From Chinchilla lanigera (taxonomy: Eukaryota > Chordata > Mammalia > Rodentia > Chinchillidae), in the NCBI RefSeq assembly GCF_000276665.1, contig NW_004955417.1, positions 16,989,359 through 17,053,358 of the forward strand: a stretch of DNA of 64,000 bases, in the 5' to 3' direction. Both the position numbers and the translations under genes were made by a program. This document shows, one piece after another, positions 1-10,045 of the stretch. Each line of letters begins with the position of its first letter. The stretch's first letter is position 1. The notes beneath the pieces are model-generated. The model saw only the letters and a list, made by a program, of their open reading frames with translations. It made no database searches and had not been told where the DNA came from.

Positions 1-377
1 GTCTGTAATTTGCTAAGTCCCCCCATTATTATGTTATCCTTCTTTTACTCTTTAAAATAAAAAAAAGAAAAAAGTCGAAGATACATGAAACACTGAAATA
101 TTTACAATACATGATAAAAAGGCTAATTTACTTATTTTACAAGATATTCAAACAAATAAAAAAATGTACTAACAAAAAATGGGAAAAGAACATGAATGGG
201 CAGATGACAGAAAAAGAAGGAAAAACAGATTGACAATATACATGAAAAGCTACATAACCTCACTCATAACATTAACAATGTAACAAGAATGATTTTTTTT
301 TTTTTGTCTATCATACTGGCATATGTGTCAAGTATTTGTGAAAAGAAGACAGTATCTGAATGTGAATTTAAACTATT

Positions 378-480
378 TGTTTGTTTGTTTGTTTTTGTTT
401 TTCTCTGGTACCAGGAACCGAACTCACGACCTTGTGCTTGCCAGGCAGGCGCTTTGCCGCTGAGCTAAATCCCCAGCCCC
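378..480 (-). mobile_element. ID SINE (young, with target-site duplication)
   Basis: Reverse-complement reads GGGGCTGGGGATTTAGCTCA, then the tRNA-like body, then a GTTC B box and an A-rich tail. A perfect 15-bp target-site duplication TGAATTTAAACTATT flanks it at 363-377 and 481-495, so the insertion is recent. It is a pol III SINE descended from a tRNA-Ala-like gene, mobilised by L1 machinery. Not a functional tRNA. Confidence 0.93.
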
Positions 481-1064
481 TGAATTTAAACTATTGAAGG
501 CTATGAACTGATGCCATATGCATGGAAAAGCAAACTGCGCTGCTAAGAATTTATCCTGTACACAAGCCCCCAAATGGACCACCTGACTGTCCAGAGATTT
601 TAACTGGGTAAAGCAGGTGGTACCGCAGCCTTAGAGAATCATTGCCATTTCGAAAAGTAGTGACCTTAGTCACTTAAAAATGAAAGGACCTGGAAGCCTA
701 GCTATTAGCTGAGAACAGGAGCATGCAGAATGGTGGGTGAGCAGCTCTGCTCTGCGTAAACAAACCTTTAAATCACAGGTCACCTGCTTTATGCATAGAG
801 CACTTTTCCTGAGGGATTAAAAAAAAGATCTGTTAATACTAGTTTCTCTCGAGAATGGGACTGTAACTTGGGAATGGGTAGGCATAAAGGGATTCACTTT
901 CATCTTATTATCTTTCTGAGTCATTGGCTTTCCTAACCATGTATGCGTTACTCTTGTCACGCACAAAAAATATACATAGAAACACCATAACTTGTGGACA
1001 GATTTTTTTAAATGTACTTTTTAAGGAAAATCTTTGTGTAATACAAGTAATCATGCCACAAAGT

Positions 1065-1292
1065 GCAGTATTATCAGGGCTTTGGAGTCAAGCCACCACA
1101 GTTCGAATCTTGGCTCTTCTGTGGAGGCTTGGGAAAGATGACTACCACTCCTTGCCTCAGTTTCTTAATCTGTAAAATGGAGTTGAGGACGTTAATAGTC
1201 AGTATTCCTAAGGGACTGTGGACTTTCAAGTGAAGCATGCAAAAAATTGGCGTCTGGCATACACCAAGCACTCAACATACGCTGTTATTATT
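1065..1292 (+). mobile_element. MIR SINE
   Basis: GGAGTCAAGCCACCACAGTT, TCTTGGCTCTTCTGTGG, TTGCCTCAGTTTCTTAATCT with GTAAAATGG, and the 3' part GCACTCAACATACGCTGTTA follow the MIR consensus across its length. Confidence 0.85.
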
Positions 1293-3684
1293 TTAGCTAC
1301 GCCCACTGGTACAGTGGCTTGGGGCCCAGAAGAGGGCTTTTCAAACAATATTGCACCTTTCCCCTAGAAAGACCCACAGTAGGAAATGCTTCTTCTGCTG
1401 ACGTCATACATTCTATAATCTTCACAAACGTAGTTTCCATCAGCCATTGTCCGGTGAACAGCATGTGTCTATTTTTAGTGTGTGTGTACACACAACAGAG
1501 TGCTTCTAAAGACAGGAGATCCTGAAACACACTCCCGTGGACTACTCCGAAAAACCCGAGTTGCTCCTTGGTCAGAACCCCGCCTTCAGAAAGCCCCAGG
1601 GAAAACGTGAGTGGGTTTCCTACAGCGCTCATCTTCGCACAGGCCAGTGACCTCAGCCGTGTGGCTCTAAAGATCTGAGAAAGGGATGGAGCGAGATTAC
1701 AAGGAGCCCTAGAAGAGACAGAAGGTCAAGGACAGCTCCACCCAGTTCACGCCTTTGTTTTAGGCTGGAGCAGCTACCCATCTGGGCAGAAACACGCAAT
1801 CCACCTGCTGACCAAGGAGAGGGTGATAAGCAAAGAGGGTACACAGAAACTTGAACAAAGGAGGAGAAAGTAAACATGCTCTACCGGCAGGTGCTGCAGA
1901 GCTTTGTTCTACCTCTCACCACCTGTTCGGTTTTGCCCAGTTTTTAAAACCCTCTCTAAGCCTTAGCTTTCCCCTTTTAAGTGTGTGCATATACATATTT
2001 TAAAGGTTATTTAGCAAATACTTTTGTACACTTGACAATGTCAGGCCCTGCTCTAGGTACGAGGATACTGATTCCAACCCCGTAGGATGGTTGGGAAGAG
2101 GAAATGATTGAATGCATAGAAAAGTGGGCACAAGTTGTTCAAACTGGGCCTGTGGCCGCTAAACCCATGTAACGAAGACTGGTTTGCAAAGCCCGTGGGA
2201 TACTTTGCAATTGACCCATGGTTTGAGGTCCTCATCAATGCTGTTTTGAAAGAAGAAGGGCCAACCAGTGTGCCAGCACCATTTAGCGGAGGGAAACGGC
2301 TTATGATCCAGCAGACACTGTGTGCGGGTTATTCCGTCAGCGCTAACCTGAGGTCTTGGGTGCGGTCCGTGTGTCTGCAGCAGACACACTGAACAGAACC
2401 AAAGGAGCCGCACACTGGCCTCCCTGGCCTCCCGTGCTGAAGGGGCATTGGAAACAAGCGCCTCAACAAGTGGGTTCCGGGGGGCAGGACCTGCCCCCTT
2501 TCCTTTCACCACACAGGTCTGAGCAGAGTCAGGCTGACCCCCACAGGGGTCCCAGACTTCACCGTGATTATGCTGTGCACCCAGCAGCGGCGGAGCGCAC
2601 CCTCCCTCAAGCGCTTTCTAGACACTCCCCTGCTCCTTATCGTTGATCTCCCGTCCACTTCGCTCATGGAGCTGAGTTTCTGCCCCTTTCACAAAGCTAG
2701 CTGCAAACCCTGCAGCTTCTATTTATAGAGGAAAGTGCTTACCCAGTGTTTACCAAAATGAGACGCCTGCCCTGCAAGTCTGGCAGGGAAACCTAAATCA
2801 GGGAAAAGCAGCACAGAAGGTGGCGGTGGGTGCAGAGAGGGACAGCACGTGGAGGCTGAATGGCGCGAAGGGCGATGTGACCCGTGGGACACGCAGGCGG
2901 GGACCAGAGGCAGCAACGCTGAAAAGTCAGGGCGGGCTGCGATGACCACAACTTGCAGACCCGAGAGTAAGCCAGAAGGAAAGGATGGGAGCCCCTCCCT
3001 TCCGGAGCCGGCTCTTCCCGCTGAGCAGTGAGGGTTGCCCTCAGCTTGCATTTCTAGAGCTAAACGAAAGAACGACTCCCACTTGTCAGGAAGAGATGAT
3101 ATACTTTACAGCTCACTGCCAAGGCAACCGGCAAATCTCGAAGTAGTGTGTTTTTTAAAAAATCTCACTTTCTGTACATTTGCAAAATTGAGCTTTTGCA
3201 AATGGGATGGAGGGCGTGCAAGAGACGTGGCTGAAAAGAAGAATCAAATGTGTTCTGTCCACAGGCCAACGGCCCATGAGGAATGCAACCACTAGGCACT
3301 GCATAGATGTACTAATAAAAATTAAAATTAAAACAAAATTGGTTCTAGGACCAAACAGCCTGGACTCCCTCCCCTCATCTCTGTCCCACCATGTGGGCAC
3401 CTCCAGGCACACTACAGTCTGCGCTAGACTCCAGGTTCCTGGTCGCCCTCTTGGCAGCCCTGGGAGCCTACCATGTGCATGGAGGTCAAATGTCACCCGG
3501 GCTCACGCCCCTGACCTTCTCAGCAGCTCTGACCTCCACCTCCACGCCTTTTAAACAGGCAGAGTTACACAGATTTGGCTACACTCCACTTCCAGCGTCC
3601 GGACGTCCTTTCGTTCCTGTTCATGAGTCTTGTCTTCTCTCAACTGTTTTCAATCTCCATGAGGTTTTTCCCTTTGTTTTTTAA

Positions 3685-3850
3685 GAGTAGCCACATTTAC
3701 TAGCTGTGTGACCCGGGAAAGGGCACCTAACCTTTCCACACCTCACTTTCATCTCTGAAACGGGGAGTGCCAACGGTCTCTATCTCAGAGCTGACGGAAG
3801 AAGGGTGGAAATTAATGTGTCAGATGTGAACAACACAATGCTTGCCAGCC
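3685..3850 (+). mobile_element. MIR SINE, continuous across the left arm boundary
   Basis: ACTAGCTGTGTGACCCGGGA, CACCTAACCTTTCCACACCT and CACTTTCATCTCTGAAACGG fit MIR. The part from 3728 rightwards is duplicated, inverted, in the right arm, whereas the upstream part is not. Confidence 0.75.
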
Positions 3851-3968
3851 TGGAAGCACATTACTCTACTGCTATTGTCTTAATTTTACTTCTGAGAATC
3901 GCCCCCCTGAACCAAGTCTGGTGGAAACCCAGGATCAGGACTTGGGGCACAGCCCCAGAGATGGGGAG
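3728..3968. repeat. Left arm of a near-perfect 241-bp inverted duplication
   Basis: Base-by-base comparison shows that this segment is the reverse complement of 4431-4671 with 237 of 241 identities and no indels. The mismatched pairs are 3739/4660, 3766/4633, 3905/4494 and 3962/4437, all transitions. The arm begins inside a MIR that runs continuously from upstream (from about 3685), so this side looks like the ancestral copy. Spacer 3969-4430 is unique sequence. No terminal motif or target duplication typical of a transposon is seen. Confidence 0.97.
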
Positions 3969-4430
3969 CCAGGCGGGGGCGGAGGGAGCTGTCTAGGGAG
4001 ACAGCAACCAGAACAGGGAGCGGTGAAGCCCAGGGAAGGTAGCAGGCTCCTGGGCTGGCGAGTTTATAATCCTCCTCCAGTGCAGCCCCTGGTGTGATGT
4101 GACTGGTAAAGCTCAGAGTTTTTAGACTTGACATGCAGGTTTTATATATCCTCCAAAATTTCTACCTTCATTTCTCTGAGAAAAACGTGAACACATTACC
4201 TCTCTCAGCGGTGGACAACAAAGAAAGCATGTGCTTTGCCTGTGGAGAGGCAGTGACCCGCCAAGAGCCTCTGCTGGTAGGTGATGCCACGCCCCTGCGC
4301 GCTCCAGTGCTCCCCATCTACGGAGCTGCAGGCTGATGCAAGGGCTGAGAGACACGGGCTCAGGTCACAGAGGGCTGTGTGGAAACCAAGCCTGCTATTT
4401 CCCTACACAAGAGCGACCCTCCATTATTTT

Positions 4431-4671
4431 CTCCCCGTCTCTGGGGCTGTGCCCCAAGTCCTGATCCTGGGTTTCCACCAGACTTGGTTCAGGAGGGCGA
4501 TTCTCAGAAGTAAAATTAAGACAATAGCAGTAGAGTAATGTGCTTCCAGGCTGGCAAGCATTGTGTTGTTCACATCTGACACATTAATTTCCACCCTTCT
4601 TCCGTCAGCTCTGAGATAGAGACCGTTGGCACCCCCCGTTTCAGAGATGAAAGTGAGGTATGGAAAGGTTA
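4431..4671. repeat. Right arm of the 241-bp inverted duplication
   Basis: Reverse complement of 3728-3968. The MIR portion at its outer end is cut off at 4671 and followed by unrelated sequence, so this side looks like the inserted copy. Its outer edge coincides with a perfect small hairpin (9-bp arms ATTGAGAAA and TTTCTCAAT, 4671-4693, 5-base loop), a plausible site for template switching during replication. An assembly artefact is also possible. Confidence 0.97.
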
Positions 4672-4886
4672 TTGAGAAAGCTATTTTCTCAATTTCTTTT
4701 TCTTAGCATGAATTTCAGATACACAGAACTGGAGTAATCATAATCCTTGGTTTTGACACAGACTATCCTTTGGTCACTTATTCACTGACTGATCTGTGTT
4801 TCTGTTCAATATTATAATGAATGAAGACACCATCACCCATCCGCAAAAACACGATGACGCACATTCACATCTCCCTGTGCGGTCCT

Positions 4887-4908
4887 CCCCCACCCTCCCC
4901 CTGCGCCC
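4887..4908 (-). other. G-quadruplex-type tract on the SYBU sense strand
   Basis: The minus strand has four G runs of 3, 5, 3 and 5 with loops of 4, 1 and 1 bases (plus strand C5-A-C3-T-C5-TGCG-C3). It fits the canonical G3+N1-7 pattern, so it could fold in SYBU intronic RNA. It lies 216 bp beyond the right arm of the inverted duplication. Confidence 0.7.
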
Positions 4909-6194
4909 ATCTACAGGTGTTGCTAAAAAGTAGATTCTTTTTATTTTTATTCAGCTTGTTTCTAACTTCTTATGAGCAGATCATCATGGTGTGTATAATC
5001 TTGAAGGTAATTTCCACACAATACTATATTACTAAAATTCTCCATATAACTGTACTGCATTCATTTGTCTACTATATAATATTCCAGTGTATAATTCATA
5101 CCCTGATTTCTTTCTTCATTCTCCAGATGATGAGAAAATGAGGTGGATTTATTCCAGTCACTCAGGTACTTCTATTTGCTATACTTACAAATAGTTGTTT
5201 GCATTTCCAAGGGATACAAATCTCTAATAAAACAATTTAGACCAAGTCCATTTTTATGCAATAAATTCCACAGATAAAACACACAAAAACAGAACAGCTC
5301 TGTGGGTCACCTGTCCTTATACCCCTGTCTTTCTCATTATGGAGAAGCAAAAGTTAAATCTCTCTTTACCCTTGCCTAATTTTGGGATCTAACTGGGCTA
5401 AGGGAACACTTCATCCTATGATAGTAGTACCAAAAAGTCCACAATTACCTGAAACTTTGCTGGGATAAGTTTAGGTCACTCCATGGGTCTGTCTCTTGCA
5501 GCCCCATGGCCCAGTCACTGGGTAAGCACCCAACCTCACTGAAGGAGGGAGGTGAGGTAGGGAGACAGGTGGCGGTTTCCCTGGGAGTATGTGGACGTGT
5601 GCAATACAGCCCGGACTTGTTCCTAGTTCCACATTCAAACACTGGGCTTAAGCTGCAAATGTGGGAAACAGCTGAACTCTTAAGCAGGCCCCATGTAAAA
5701 GTCTTATGACAAAGCAATTGCCCTGCTTTGGCACTGTTAAAACCAAAGCAAGGCGTTCTGCCCTTTCCTTGTCATCTAAGCATGTAGTGAGGTGACAATC
5801 TGTCATTTCAAACTGCATCAGTATCCCCTGGGAATGTGTCACTCACTGAGGTGCTTTCTGTGAAGTTAAATAACTCACAGGGAGGGGTGGGCCAGTACTT
5901 TAGGCTTTAATAAACCCTGCAGCTGCAGGAACACTCATATTTGAGAACTACTATGCTAAAGCACTCCTACCTTGAAGATCCCTTATATCGCAGCTTTCTC
6001 AGAGGCTGCCTTTGATACAGCGGGAGCAGAAGGCTTGACTGTTGTTTAAAATATAGACGCATGCTGTAGTATCCATTTTGGGAGACACTTTTACACATTC
6101 GACATCCAAAATGAATCAAGTGCTTAACTTACTTGGCACAATACTCAGTAGTGCTAACTATGCTTCACATAATTGGCAGACATATTTCAGAGTT

Positions 6195-6370
6195 GTGTTT
6201 AAGAACAGGTTCTAGCACCAGCATGTTCAGGGTGCAAATATCCATTCTTTCATTTAATGACCCCAGGCAACTGCTAACCTCACTGTGCTTCAGTTTCCTT
6301 ACTCTAAAGGGGCAAAAAAGAGTGCCAGCTTTATTGGATTGTTTTAAGGGTTTAATGTCATAATGTTTCC
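6195..6370 (+). mobile_element. MIR SINE
   Basis: AATGACCCCAGGCAACTGCT, AACCTCACTGTGCTTCAGTT and TCCTTACTCTAAAGGGGCAA match MIR, followed by the GTTTTAAGGGTTTAATG portion. Confidence 0.75.
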
Positions 6371-6551
6371 CTGCAAGGACACAATTAGTATCCATCATCA
6401 TTATCATGCCATTTATCCACCTGTTTGGTTAAGTGTGCTACTGAAGTTTTCTGAGAATTCTTGCATACTGGCAGTGTGGACTTGAAGGGAAATTAATGTG
6501 TCTTAAACAAGAAGATAAACTGTTTATTAAATGACTAAATTCTAAGACAAG

Positions 6552-6968
6552 TGTCATGGTTTGATCTGGGATGTTCCCCGAAGAGCTCATGTGTTCAAAG
6601 GTGGGGCTTTGGGAAGGTGGGGGAATCTGGGGGCACTATGCTGTATGGTGGATTAATCCTTGAAGAGTTCACAACTGAAAGTGCCATTAAGAGGTGGAGC
6701 CTGGTTGGAGGAGGAAAGTCACTAAGGACATGGAAGGGTGTGCTCTTGTCCTCAGTCCGTTCCTCTCTCTCTGGCTCTTCCTGTTCTCTCTCCTTCCCAG
6801 ACGCCATGAGTGGAGCAGCTTTCTTCTGCCACACCCTTCCACAATGGTGCCTTAGAGCCAGCCAACCATGGAGCGAGCCCTCTGAAACTACAAGCCAAAA
6901 TAACCCTCTCTTCCTCTGATACTTGTGTCAGGTTATTTTGTGCTAGCAATGGAAAAGCTGACTACTGC
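6552..6968 (+). mobile_element. ERVL-MaLR solo LTR (MST/MLT1-like)
   Basis: An old solo LTR of a non-autonomous class III endogenous retrovirus. The order of landmarks fits the MaLR LTR: ATGGTTTGATCTGGGATG at the start, AAAGGTGGGGCTTTGGGAAG, AGAGGTGGAGCCTGG, a CT-rich block with Sp1-like sequence, GACGCCATGAGTGGAGCAG, AGCCAACCATGGAGCGAGCC and the terminal ACAAGCCAAAATAACC. CAAGTG occurs at both edges. There is no internal coding sequence. Confidence 0.82.
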
Positions 6969-7014
6969 AAGTGACTAACACACTGCTTGAAAAATGCACT
7001 GTACAAAATACACA

Positions 7015-7165
7015 GATTCTCATTTCATCTTCACATCAAGCTATGAGATGGGCATAATCATTATTCCCACTTTATAGATAAGCATAGGAAAGGGCCGGTG
7101 GCTTGCTCAAGGTCACACAGCTCAAAAATGGTGAAATGGATGGGAAACAGCACAGTAATAAAGGC
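7015..7165 (-). mobile_element. MIR SINE
   Basis: TTCATCTTCACATCAAGCTA, TCCCACTTTATAGATAAGCA and GCTCAAGGTCACACAGCTCA are reverse MIR. Confidence 0.85.
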
Positions 7166-7542
7166 TTCAAAATACGTCTTCAGTGCTAAAAAAATGCAAC
7201 TGCCTGGCACATCAAGTGCTGGGGAAATTCTGTCTCCCTGTTATGTGGGCTTGCTTGCTCTTGCAAAAGCCATGGGGAAATCTTTAAGGTTCATTTTGAA
7301 ACAATCTGCAGCAGGGGTCCCAACAAGATTATCCTCACTCTGCTCTTTGTCCCTGACCACAGAGCAATCAATTAGTGAGTGCAGACCACACTAGCAAAGA
7401 GACTGTTCTCGCTGGAGCTGAGCCATTCATTTACTACCAGCAAAGGCGACAGGACTGAATCTCCATTCTCAGGCAAAAAGTGAACGTATTATACGTATGC
7501 TGAAAAGAGGCATCGCCATAGTAGAACATCAAATAGTCTTTC

Positions 7543-7716
7543 ATGGTGTGGTTTGAGAACCACGAGCATCTGTAGCAACTACACCATTTACCAAAAGCAC
7601 AGATTCCTGACTCATTCTCCAGATCTGCTGATTGAAAATTTCTCCAAGGCGGTGCCGCCACTCTTCTGCAAATTACCTAGATGATCTTTCATGTACAGGA
7701 AAGTTGGAGAACCATG
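7543..7716 (+). mobile_element. MER5-type hAT DNA transposon relic
   Basis: Starts ATGGTGTGGTTTGAGAACCA and ends GTTGGAGAACCATGAC, short imperfect terminal inverted repeats. The interior CAGATTCCTGACTCATTCTC and CTGATTGAAAATTTCTCC resembles MER5 (non-autonomous hAT-Charlie). No transposase. Confidence 0.5.
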
Positions 7717-7769
7717 ACAGTAAATGGCTCCGGTTTGCAGTCTGTCATTAACAACTGTCCTCAGCTGCT

Positions 7770-8375
7770 GCCCAAACTGTCTTTTGATCTGCTTGCTCCT
7801 TCCCATCCTCAGGGCTCCCCTTGAGCCCCTCAGAATCTCTCTCCCACAATTACTGAAGCAGCCTCACACAGTGCCCAGCTGCTGGGTGTGGCCCTGGGCA
7901 CTCTGTCTTCCACACTGCTCTGGAGCATAAATCTCCTTAGGCAACTTCCTCTGTGAGGCCCTTCTGTGGCACCTGTGCCTTAGGACAAGGTCTACACTCC
8001 CAAGCATGATGGACAAGCCCTTTATAGTCTCTTCAGCCTGTCCCACCACACCCCTGGCCAGCAGAGCCATTTCTGGAGGGTGGCACGACAATCTGCCATT
8101 CTCTCCACCAGGGTTACTGTCTTTCCCTCTGGGCCTGGCTAACTATGTCCTTTTTTTTTTTCAGGTCTCAGGTTAGCCTTGACCTCTTCCTTCAGGAAGG
8201 GGATTGGGTGCCCCACCTTCATGCACTAACTCACCCGGAATTTTACAAGCACTTATCACATTGCACTGTAATTGTCTATTTGCTTTAGCGTATTTCTCAG
8301 GAGGACTTGCTCATCACTACATCCTCATAACTAAGGCAGGGTTGAGCACACAGTAGGTGCCACTGCCATGAAAGC
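7770..8375 (+). mobile_element. L2 LINE 3' fragment
   Basis: The L2 3'-end order is visible: CTTCTGTGGCACCTGTGCCT, AGCCTTGACCTCTTCCTTCA, AGCACTTATCACATTGCACT, GTAATTGTCTATTTGC and the terminal GAGCACACAGTAGGTGCCAC. An internal T run lies at 8151-8161. Confidence 0.75.
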
Positions 8376-8914
8376 TCTCACAGCATTAGGAATTCCCCTC
8401 CACTCCCATTCAGCAGTGTATCCTGGGAGGAGCTTCCCACTTTCCCTTCAGGTGGAATTGACAGACTGATGTTCTTTACAATAAATTAGAAGCGTTCCCT
8501 CTAGCCCTACCTCTGTTCCACATGCACAAATCTCCTAAACTTTGTGTTCTTAGCCCAGGATACTAACATGAAAAGCCAGGCAGATTGGCTAGAATTCTGT
8601 CTTTTCCTCACTACCCCCAGAGCCAACATGGCTGACATGTGTGCCCTGGATGACAGCACGGCTCAGTACCTGGGGACGGAGACTATCGCGCTGCTCAGCA
8701 ACCTCCAGGGAAATCTCTATGTGTCACCTCGCTCTGCCCTTGTCCTTGTCCCATCTAACATGCTTAATTCATGACAGAAATGAAAACACGGAAGCCGGGA
8801 CAAACAGCAGACTGCAGATGACCTAAATCTTGAATGGATAATGAATTCAACCAATGACAGAGTGCACTCAGAGCCTCCTCTGTCAAGAACTCTACACCTG
8901 CTGTTTCATCTTTT

Positions 8915-9045
8915 CTTTCCCCACAAAGACACACAGGGTAAAGATGAGGAAACTGAGGTTCTGAGGGGTGATGAGCCCGGCCCACGTCACAGAGCTCGGC
9001 ACCAGGAGGGCTGACGTGAATTCTGCTTTCCTCACTGCCCTCTCT
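8915..9045 (-). mobile_element. MIR SINE
   Basis: GGGTAAAGATGAGGAAACTG, AGGTTCTGAGGGG and CACGTCACAGAGCTCGGCAC, then GAATTCTGCTTTCC, are reverse MIR. Confidence 0.8.
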
Positions 9046-9339
9046 GCTTGGTACCTCATGAGCACCATTCACTAAGAGCTAAGAACTGGAAACCACGATG
9101 ACAAGATTCAAGTATGTGCAGAGTCTGGCACTACACCCAGGGACCACACAGCGGAGGGACACAGAGAAACACAGTCCCACTGCTCAGGATCTTCAAGGAG
9201 CAGCCGAGCTCCACAGCTCTGATGTGGACTGTTGCCTTGACTGGATGGGAAACACCCAGGAAATCAGTGAAGCACACTTCATGGTTCCAGGGTGACGAGC
9301 TGTGAGACAGCAAACGTGCCCCAAATGTAGGTGGTGCTG

Positions 9340-9612
9340 CTCAACAGGATGGGGCTCAGACGGAAGCAGAGCAGGAGGAACCCCACCATCCTGTGCTTTT
9401 CCCTCTCCTCCTGCTTTCCGGCTGTCATCAGGTGAGCAGCGTTCTCTGCCACACGCTCCCCATGATTTTCTGCTTCATCACAGGCCCACAGCAATGGAAC
9501 CAGACTGCCATGAACTGAGGCCTCGGAATCTATGAGCCGAAGTAAGTCTTTCCTCCCTTAAGGTGATTTTATTAAGTATTTTATCCCAGAAACTGGAATC
9601 TGACTACCACAA
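9340..9612 (+). mobile_element. ERVL-MaLR solo LTR, 5'-truncated
   Basis: Shares with the copies at 6552 and 62478 the CT-rich block, ATCAGGTGAGCAGCGTTCTC, CCACACGCTCCCCATGATTT, a CCATGAACTGAGGCCTC block, and the ending TCTGACTACCAC. The first third of the LTR is missing or unrecognisable. No internal region. Confidence 0.75.
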
Positions 9613-9827
9613 ACAACTGGGCTATGAGAACACAGTGAGTGTGATGGCAGGGCATGGGAACGAAGAAGGAGGCACACTCTCAGCTGGGATGAGGGGGAGG
9701 GAGTGAAGGGACACTGCATGGACGAGATGCTGCTAGAGACAGGCGTGGAGCAGCAGGCAGAAAGGAACCAGTGTTAGAGGAGTGGAAGGGAGCTGACCTC
9801 AGGCCAAAGGAGGGACACAAACCACAA

Positions 9828-10045
9828 CATGGAAGCCAGCCATGATGCTGCACACCTGCAATCCATGCACTCACCCTGTGAGGATGAGGCAGGAGGATCG
9901 TAAGTTTGAGTCCAGCCAGGGCAACTCAGAAATTTAGCAAGACCTTGTTTCAAATATTTAAAAAAAGGGCTGCGGAAACAGCTCAGTGAAAAGGAACTGA
10001 ATTCAATCTTCAGCATGAAAAGATGACAACAACAGGAACATAAAC
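9828..10045 (+). mobile_element. B1-dID composite SINE
   Basis: A B1 unit (GCCAGCCATGATGCTGCACA, then GAGGCAGGAGGATCG, then CAAGACCTTGTTTCAAA) is followed by an ID unit (AGGGCTGCGGAAACAGCTCA, then ATTCAATCTTCAGCA). B1 followed by ID is the B1-dID arrangement of non-murid rodents. Confidence 0.82.
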
